Below, one piece after another: positions 5,730 through 8,862 of a stretch of 8,862 nt of DNA (position 1 is the stretch's first letter; each line of letters begins with the position of its first letter). The stretch is taken from NCBI GenBank assembly GCA_050731755.1, contig JBOHPP010000100.1, positions 1 through 8,862 on the forward strand, given 5' to 3'. Position numbers and translations under genes: made by a program. Source of the DNA: JBOHPP01 sp050731755 (GTDB taxonomy: Bacteria > Methylomirabilota > Methylomirabilia > Rokubacteriales > CSP1-6). The notes under the pieces were generated by a model. It worked only from the letters and a program-made list of their open reading frames with translations, did no database searches and had not been told where the DNA came from.

Positions 5730-6166
5730 CGCCGGAGCGCGTCGAGCTTGATCCGGGCCATGCGCTGGAGCCAGGGCTCGAGGTCGGCCGCGCGGAGCTG
5801 GACGTCGCGGACGTAGGCGTGGTCGGCCTCGGGGTCGGTGCAGAGCAGACGCCGGCCCGTCGTGACGACGTGCCGGCCCAGGAGCGGCGGGGCATCGTTG
5901 AGCACGACCAGGTCGACGTCGTTGCGTCTCAGCGCCGTCGCGAGGTCGGCGATGAGCCGTAGGCGGGCCTCGAAGCGCTCGCGGGCGGTTGGATAGGCGT
6001 CCCAGCGCAGGAGCACGCCCACGTCCACGTCGCTTTCCCGGTGGGCCCGCCCGGCCGCCTGGCTGCCGAAGAGGTACACGGACACGACACCCACAGGTGG
6101 CCGCGCGGCCAGATGGGCCGCCAGGGTGGCTGCGACGTCGCCTTCGGGCCGGAGCCGCTCGCTCAC
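5726..6166 (-). CDS. mntA: MntA-type minimal nucleotidyltransferase antitoxin
   Basis: A 146-aa protein with the Pol-beta-like minimal nucleotidyltransferase signature G-S-x10-D-x-D: VYLFGSQAAGRAHRESDVDV around residues 30-49, with G34, S35, D46 and D48, and the third acidic residue probably D85 in NDVDLVVLN (82-90). Known MntA proteins use ATP to attach AMP to a HepT tyrosine, which neutralises the toxin. The protein starts at GTG 6166. There is no clear Shine-Dalgarno, and an ATG alternative giving the same N-terminus is absent, so the start is moderately sure. It heads the mntA-hepT operon and is followed by hepT with a four-base overlap. The C-terminal helices (from about 113) are longer than in the smallest family members. 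Confidence 0.88.
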   Translation of the reverse strand: MSERLRPEGDVAATLAAHLAARPPVGVVSVYLFGSQAAGRAHRESDVDVGVLLRWDAYPTARERFEARLRLIADLATALRRNDVDLVVLNDAPPLLGRHVVTTGRRLLCTDPEADHAYVRDVQLRAADLEPWLQRMARIKLDALRR

Positions 6167-6234
6167 GCGGCTACGCTAACACACCCGCGCCTGGGCCCGG
6201 CGGGATGGGGTCGAACCGGGCTCAGCGCCGTCGG

Positions 6235-6363
6235 CTACTTCGCGGCGAGGACTCGAACCTCGCGGATGAGGCGCCGGCCTAGGCGGTCCTTCTCCACCTC
6301 GAGGTCGTAGCGGGCCTGGAGGTTCAGCCAGAAGCGCGCTCGAGGCGCAGGCCACCGGAGCGC
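6235..6363 (-). pseudogene. higA: HigA antitoxin C-terminal remnant
   Basis: On the minus strand, starting at the stop codon of the neighbouring small ORF, the frame ending at TAG 6235-6237 encodes ALRWPAPRARFWLNLQARYD followed by LEVEKDRLGRRLIREVRVLA and AK. FWLNLQARYDLE is the highly conserved C-terminal block of HigA-family (HTH_XRE) antitoxins, normally preceded by ALRLAxxFGTSPE; here that part is recognisable only as ALR and is then scrambled (WPAPRAR), suggesting a small frameshift or deletion. The whole helix-turn-helix domain and any higB toxin are missing. It lies between mntA and the PIN/61-aa pair and is too short to act as an antitoxin. Confidence 0.72.
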
Positions 6364-6548
6364 TACCCTACGGCCGCGCGCTTTGCGAGCTTCAGCCCAT
6401 AACGAGCGGCCAGCCTCTCTGCCTCTTCCCGAGGAAGCGGTCGTGGTGGCTCACCGTGACGGGCTGAGTGTTCCCTCTGCCTGACCGCATGAATCCACGC
6501 GAGCGACTCGGTCTCCCACTCTTCGTGCTTACCATCATGCGTCGTCAC
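6363..6548 (-). CDS. Small protein overlapping the PIN toxin, possible antitoxin
   Basis: A 61-aa ORF whose GTG at 6548 is preceded, six bases away, by GGGAGG (6555-6560 on the plus strand), a good ribosome site lying inside the end of the PIN gene. A longer reading from TTG 6578 lacks such a site. The start overlaps the PIN gene stop by 14 bases, so the two are translationally coupled. The protein has EWETESLAWIHAVRQRE near 10-26, a Pro-rich middle (GEPPRPLPREE) and a helix ending in ARYGLKLAKRAA. I recall similar short ETESLxWIHxVR proteins beside toxin genes but cannot name the family with confidence. Its position downstream of a PIN toxin, coupled to it, makes an antitoxin role the best guess. 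Confidence 0.55.
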   Translation of the reverse strand: MTTHDGKHEEWETESLAWIHAVRQREHSARHGEPPRPLPREEAERLAARYGLKLAKRAAVG

Positions 6549-7014
6549 TTCTAACCTCCCAGGGCGAGACGATGTCAATCAGCGGCAGACCTTCGGCCAG
6601 ATTCACGCTGTTGACCCGTCGCTTCCGCTCGATGTTCACCATGTGCCGGAAGTTCCATGACACCACGATCCGGATGTCATTGATCGTGGCGATCGAGATG
6701 TGCCGCGCATCGTTCTCGGCATTCGGCGGCATGGCGCCTGCGGCTACGTATCTGCGCGCGAGCTCGATGCTCTCGGCCGTTTCTTCGAGGACGATCATCG
6801 GCGCTCGCTTCAGCTCGTCGGCGATCTTCCGTCGGACCGACTCCGTCGCGCCGTCGACCTCAGCGAGGACGACCGTCGAGATGAATGCCTCCCATCTGCC
6901 GGCCGCGACCTCGCCGAGAAGTCGACGTGTCGCCGCCACGCGGTCCTCCGGGCCCGGATCGATCGTGGCGCCAAGGATTGACGTGTCGACGTAGAGCCTG
7001 GTTCGCGCGATCAC
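6535..7014 (-). CDS. PIN-domain ribonuclease, VapC-like toxin
   Basis: A 159-aa PIN-domain protein. The first acidic residue is D10 in LYVDTSILGA (8-16), the second E52 in VVLAEVDGA, the third D102 in NAENDARHISIATINDI (98-114), followed by VSWNFRHMVN (118-127), where N121 occupies a usual fourth site. These form the metal-binding centre of VapC-type endoribonucleases. The pattern HISIATxNDIxxxVSWNFxHMVNxxR and the tail VNLAEGLPLIDIVSPWEV mark a recognisable PIN subgroup. GTG 7014 is the natural start just before the first strand; no clear Shine-Dalgarno is seen. It follows the 58-codon ORF by 12 bases and overlaps the 61-aa ORF downstream, so all three probably share one transcript from the TATAAT at 7217-7222. 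It appears intact. Confidence 0.85.
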   Translation of the reverse strand: MIARTRLYVDTSILGATIDPGPEDRVAATRRLLGEVAAGRWEAFISTVVLAEVDGATESVRRKIADELKRAPMIVLEETAESIELARRYVAAGAMPPNAENDARHISIATINDIRIVVSWNFRHMVNIERKRRVNSVNLAEGLPLIDIVSPWEVRSDDA

Positions 7015-7026
7015 GGCAGGTACACG

Positions 7027-7203
7027 TTAGGACCGCTCGCCTGGAGTCGTCTCTCTTCGACGAGACTGTCCACGGGCCGTGACCACGAGCCCGACCACCC
7101 CAGCATCGGGGCCCTGGAGGCGGACGGTTTCCACCCACATCGGCTCGTTGACCAGCGCGCCGGCGAGGACTTGGCCCGGGTTGAGACCAGCCGGATCAGC
7201 CAT
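7027..7203 (-). pseudogene. Short ORF resembling a helicase N-terminus, probably truncated
   Basis: A 58-codon ORF from ATG 7203 to TAA at 7027-7029. It reads MADPAGLNPGQVLAGALVNE followed by PMWVETVRLQGPDAGVVGLV and VTARGQSRRR. The pattern LxPGQxLxGxLxxEPMxVETVRxxG....VVGLV resembles, from memory, the N-terminus of large helicase-related (SNF2/DEAD-type, phospholipase-D-linked) proteins of defence islands, which normally continue QFRRVTLTxxxL. Here the frame stops at the equivalent point. If that reading is right, this is the first ~50 residues of a gene whose remainder was deleted, with the PIN gene now following. A start-proximal TATAAT shows the original promoter may survive and serve the PIN gene. 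It might instead be a genuine small protein of the PIN operon. Confidence 0.42.
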
Positions 7204-7216
7204 ACCAGTCCCCGCG

Positions 7217-7222
7217 ATTATA
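7217..7222 (-). promoter_or_regulatory. Candidate -10 element (TATAAT) for the 58-codon ORF and PIN operon
   Basis: A perfect TATAAT on the minus strand, 13 bases before the ATG at 7203, stands out in this GC-rich sequence. Transcription would start about six bases before the ATG. No clear -35 hexamer is found 16-18 bases upstream (that stretch is GC-rich), so activity is uncertain. Confidence 0.45.
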
Positions 7223-7253
7223 GAGGCTCTCAGCCGGCCGGGCCCAGAACCAG

Positions 7254-7318
7254 CTGCTGACGGCGGCGGTGGAGGTGCTCACGGTCGTCTACGGCGAGCC
7301 GCTGCTGGCCATGCTGTT
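7254..7318 (+). pseudogene. livH 3'-end remnant
   Basis: Positions 7254-7310 match livH1 2409-2465 (53 of 57 bases by my count) in the same reading frame, giving LLTAAVEVLTVVYGEPLLA. The next bases (atgctgttg) match livH1 again, but after 30 skipped bases. The skipped segment lies between CTGCTGGCC and CTGCTCGCC in livH1, so it looks like a slippage deletion between short direct repeats. Similarity ends around 7318. No livH sequence precedes 7254: this is a scrap with no start codon, close upstream of the intact livH2 but on its own not derived from it. Confidence 0.82.
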
Positions 7319-7371
7319 GTTAGCCTCAGCGGCGATCTTGTCGAGACGGTCCAGGCGTGGGAGGATCAAGC

Positions 7372-7568
7372 ATGTTACCGAATACTCTCGCTGAGCTCGG
7401 CCGAACAAGTACGCTTCGCAATACGGAAAAAAGAGCATTGTCATAACGCTCGATCCCGACGTGGCCACGGTGTTTCCGGGGGCCCGAGCAGCGAACAAAG
7501 CTCTACGAGCTTTGGCGGGCCTGATCCGGAGGCACCAACCGCGGCGCAACTCACGGCACCGCGCGTAG
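7372..7568 (+). pseudogene. Decayed copy of the BrnA-like antitoxin gene
   Basis: From 7395 the frame encodes ARPNKYASQYGKKSIVITLD followed by PDVATVFPGARAANKALRAL and a tail ending NSRHRA at TAG 7566-7568, 47 of 57 residues identical to the 84-aa antitoxin at 3240. The 5' part is broken. ATG TTA CCG at 7372 plausibly began an M-L-P-E-Y-D-F-S sequence, but a base is missing after CCG, the Asp codon is gone, and an in-frame TGA stands at 7392-7394 where the intact gene has CGG. No brnT-like sequence precedes it. Together with the livH scrap and small flanking stretches, it fills 7204-7595, where there is no intact gene. Confidence 0.85.
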
Positions 7569-7595
7569 CCAGTCCGCGCACGCCAGGGGCCGACG

Positions 7596-8471
7596 GTGTC
7601 GGCGGCGATCATCCTCGAGCAGATCGCGAACGGGCTCCTCGTCGGCTCCTACTACATCACCCTCGCGCTCGGCCTCTCGCTGATCTTCGGCATCGGCGGG
7701 GTGATCAACCTGGCCCACGGCGCCTTCTACGCGCTCGGCGCCTACTTCGCCATCGAGGCGCAGCGCCACCTGGGCTACGGCCCCGCGCTCGTCGTCTCGC
7801 CCCTCCTGGTGGCGCTGCTGGGCATGGCGGTGGAGGCCGCGTTTCTCCGCCGGCTCTACCGTGGCGATCCCCTGCTGGGCCTGCTCTTCACGTTCGGCCT
7901 GGCGATGGTCGGCGAGCAGGCCATCCGGATCGTGTGGGGGGCGACCGGGCTTCCGTTCAATATCCCGCCGGCGCTGGGAGGCTTCGTCACCGCCGGCGAC
8001 TTCGTGTACTCGCGCTACCGGCTCTTCGCGCTGGCGGTGACCGCGCTCGTCATCGTCGCCCTGTGGCTGGCGCTGGAAAAGACGCGCTACGGGATGATCG
8101 TGCGGGCCGGCACGCGCGACCCCGAGATGGTCCGCGCCAGCGGGATCAGCCTGCAGCCGGTGCTCACCGGCGTCTTCGGCGCCGGCGTCGCGCTGGCCGC
8201 CCTGGCCGGCGTGCTCTCGGCCCCCCTGGCCGGCATCCATCCCGCGATGGGGGCCGACATCGGCACCGCCGCCTTCGTGGTGGTCGTCATCGGCGGGCTC
8301 GGCAGCTTCTGGGGCCCGATCGTCGGTGGCCTGCTCGTCGGCGTGATCCGCAGCCTGACCGTCCTCTTCTGGCCGCCGGCCGCCGAGGCCTCGATGTTCG
8401 CCCTGATGGCGCTGGTGCTGCTGCTCCGTCCTCGCGGCCTGCTCGGCGAGCGCTGGGAGCAGTTCGAGTGA
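7596..8471 (+). CDS. livH: LivH-type ABC transporter permease (LivH2)
   Basis: A 291-aa permease with the LivH pattern: ANGLLVGSYYITLALGLSLI (11-30), then FGIGGVINLAHGAFYALGAY (31-50), which contains the conserved NLAHGAFYxLGAY. Toward the C-terminus the EAA-like region before the last helices has IGGLGSFWGPIVGGLLVG, expected to face the ATPases, followed by a final segment ending LLLRPRGLLG. About eight membrane spans are expected. It begins with GTG at 7596 after a weak AGGGG (7584-7588) and ends in a four-base overlap with livM, so these two are translated together. It differs clearly from LivH1. Its binding protein is probably SBP2. Its promoter is not obvious; the 5' flank is the fossil stretch 7254-7568. 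Confidence 0.93.
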   Translation: MSAAIILEQIANGLLVGSYYITLALGLSLIFGIGGVINLAHGAFYALGAYFAIEAQRHLGYGPALVVSPLLVALLGMAVEAAFLRRLYRGDPLLGLLFTFGLAMVGEQAIRIVWGATGLPFNIPPALGGFVTAGDFVYSRYRLFALAVTALVIVALWLALEKTRYGMIVRAGTRDPEMVRASGISLQPVLTGVFGAGVALAALAGVLSAPLAGIHPAMGADIGTAAFVVVVIGGLGSFWGPIVGGLLVGVIRSLTVLFWPPAAEASMFALMALVLLLRPRGLLGERWEQFE

Positions 8472-8862
8472 CGCCCTACTGGCGCCACCCGCTGGCGCTG
8501 CTCGCCCTCGGCCTGCTCGTGCTGCCGCTCGTCGTGCCCTGGTTCGGCACGACGGTGTCGGTGGCCACGGAGATCGCGATCTTCGCCCTCATCGGGCTCG
8601 GCTTCAACCTGCTGCTCGGCTACACGGGGCTCGCTTCCTTCGGTCACGGCGCCTTCGTGGGGCTGGCGGCCTACGCGACGGCGCTGACGCAGATCCATCT
8701 GGTGAAGGGCCTGTGGACCCCGCTCGCGGTCGGCGCCGGCGTCGCCGTCGTCCTCGGCGCCGGCCTCGGCTTCCTCATCCTCCGGCGCCGCGGCGTGTAC
8801 TTCTCGCTCCTCACCCTGGCGTTCACCCAGATGCTCTTCTACATCGTCTACCGCTGGACGGC
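8468..8862 (+). CDS. livM: LivM-type ABC transporter permease, 3' end outside window
   Basis: GTG at 8468 overlaps the livH2 stop (GTGA) and opens 131 codons to the window edge. The N-terminus has one hydrophobic segment (LALLALGLLVLPLVVPW), then the LivM signature IGLGFNLLLGYTGLASFGHG (around 42-61) and AFVGLAAYATAL, another span, and RRRGVYFSLLTLAFTQMLFY (about 107-126), the conserved block following which LivM proteins continue to about 320-350 aa. It forms the second half of the membrane channel with LivH2. The ATPase genes livG and livF would be expected just beyond the window. Confidence 0.92.
   Translation, partial: MTPYWRHPLALLALGLLVLPLVVPWFGTTVSVATEIAIFALIGLGFNLLLGYTGLASFGHGAFVGLAAYATALTQIHLVKGLWTPLAVGAGVAVVLGAGLGFLILRRRGVYFSLLTLAFTQMLFYIVYRWT

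Noticed and set aside
5305..5962. Other frames over hepT/mntA (minus 5305-5895, plus 5597-5962).
   Set aside because: Arg/Pro/Gly-rich shadows; the HepT and MntA frames carry intact catalytic motifs.
6246..6262. A perfect tRNA T-arm look-alike on the minus strand (5-bp stem, TTCGAGT loop).
   Set aside because: No matching acceptor, D or anticodon arms surround it, and the stretch is fully explained as the HigA tail codons for REVRVLA.
6572..6994. A plus-strand frame of 140 codons opposite the PIN gene.
   Set aside because: Mirror frame of the PIN gene; no recognisable motifs.
7319..7371. The 53 bases between the livH scrap and the decayed antitoxin, checked for a brnT 5' end.
   Set aside because: No frame on either strand gives BrnT-like sequence; I cannot assign it.
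1..8862. CRISPR arrays, insertion sequences, integrase genes and rRNA/tRNA genes.
   Set aside because: No regularly spaced repeats, transposase or integrase motifs, terminal inverted repeats or RNA gene signatures were seen.

Overview
This is a GC-rich window with GTG starts at many genes, dominated by parts of branched-chain amino-acid-type (Liv/HAAT family) ABC importers and by a dense patch of toxin-antitoxin (TA) genes and gene remnants. GC content, several Liv-type importer parts, a Tat-dependent binding protein and the TA load suggest an uncultivated or soil bacterium such as Rokubacteria/Methylomirabilota or a related proteobacterial lineage. That placement is inference only; no marker gene is present.

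Layout. Positions 1-419 (minus) hold the N-terminal part of a Uma2-family (DUF820) protein that runs off the window. Divergent from it, 527-2555 (plus) encodes a Sec-exported substrate-binding protein and a LivH-type permease, separated by one base. From 2597 to 3944 (plus) there is a run of small TA-type genes: a DUF4160/DUF2442 pair, the 3' end of a brnT toxin gene, its still-intact antitoxin-like partner, a shortened relative of that antitoxin, and an addiction-module antitoxin with no toxin after it. A second binding protein with a twin-arginine signal follows (4063-5301). It converges, after only 8 bases, on a minus-strand block (5310-7203): a hepT/mntA TA pair, the 3' end of a higA antitoxin gene, a small partner-like ORF, a PIN-domain (VapC-like) toxin, and a 58-codon ORF that looks like a helicase N-terminus. 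Positions 7204-7595 carry no intact gene but contain two fossils: a scrap of livH matching the first permease gene, and a decayed second copy of the antitoxin gene at 3240. The window ends with a second LivH-type permease and the start of a LivM permease, overlapping by four bases, so the rest of that operon (livM end, probably livG and livF) should lie beyond the window.

How it fits together. The second binding protein, LivH2 and LivM form most of one importer, but about 2.3 kb of opposite-strand TA material separates the binding-protein gene from its permeases. The first binding protein and LivH1 have no LivM or ATPase next to them, so they are either a remnant or share components. The matching livH-plus-antitoxin sequences at 2409-3494 and 7254-7568 show that a duplication or recombination event shaped the cluster and that the TA genes travelled with it. 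I found no convincing wholly new system. The most unusual feature is the concentration of TA modules, orphans and fossils wedged between transporter genes.
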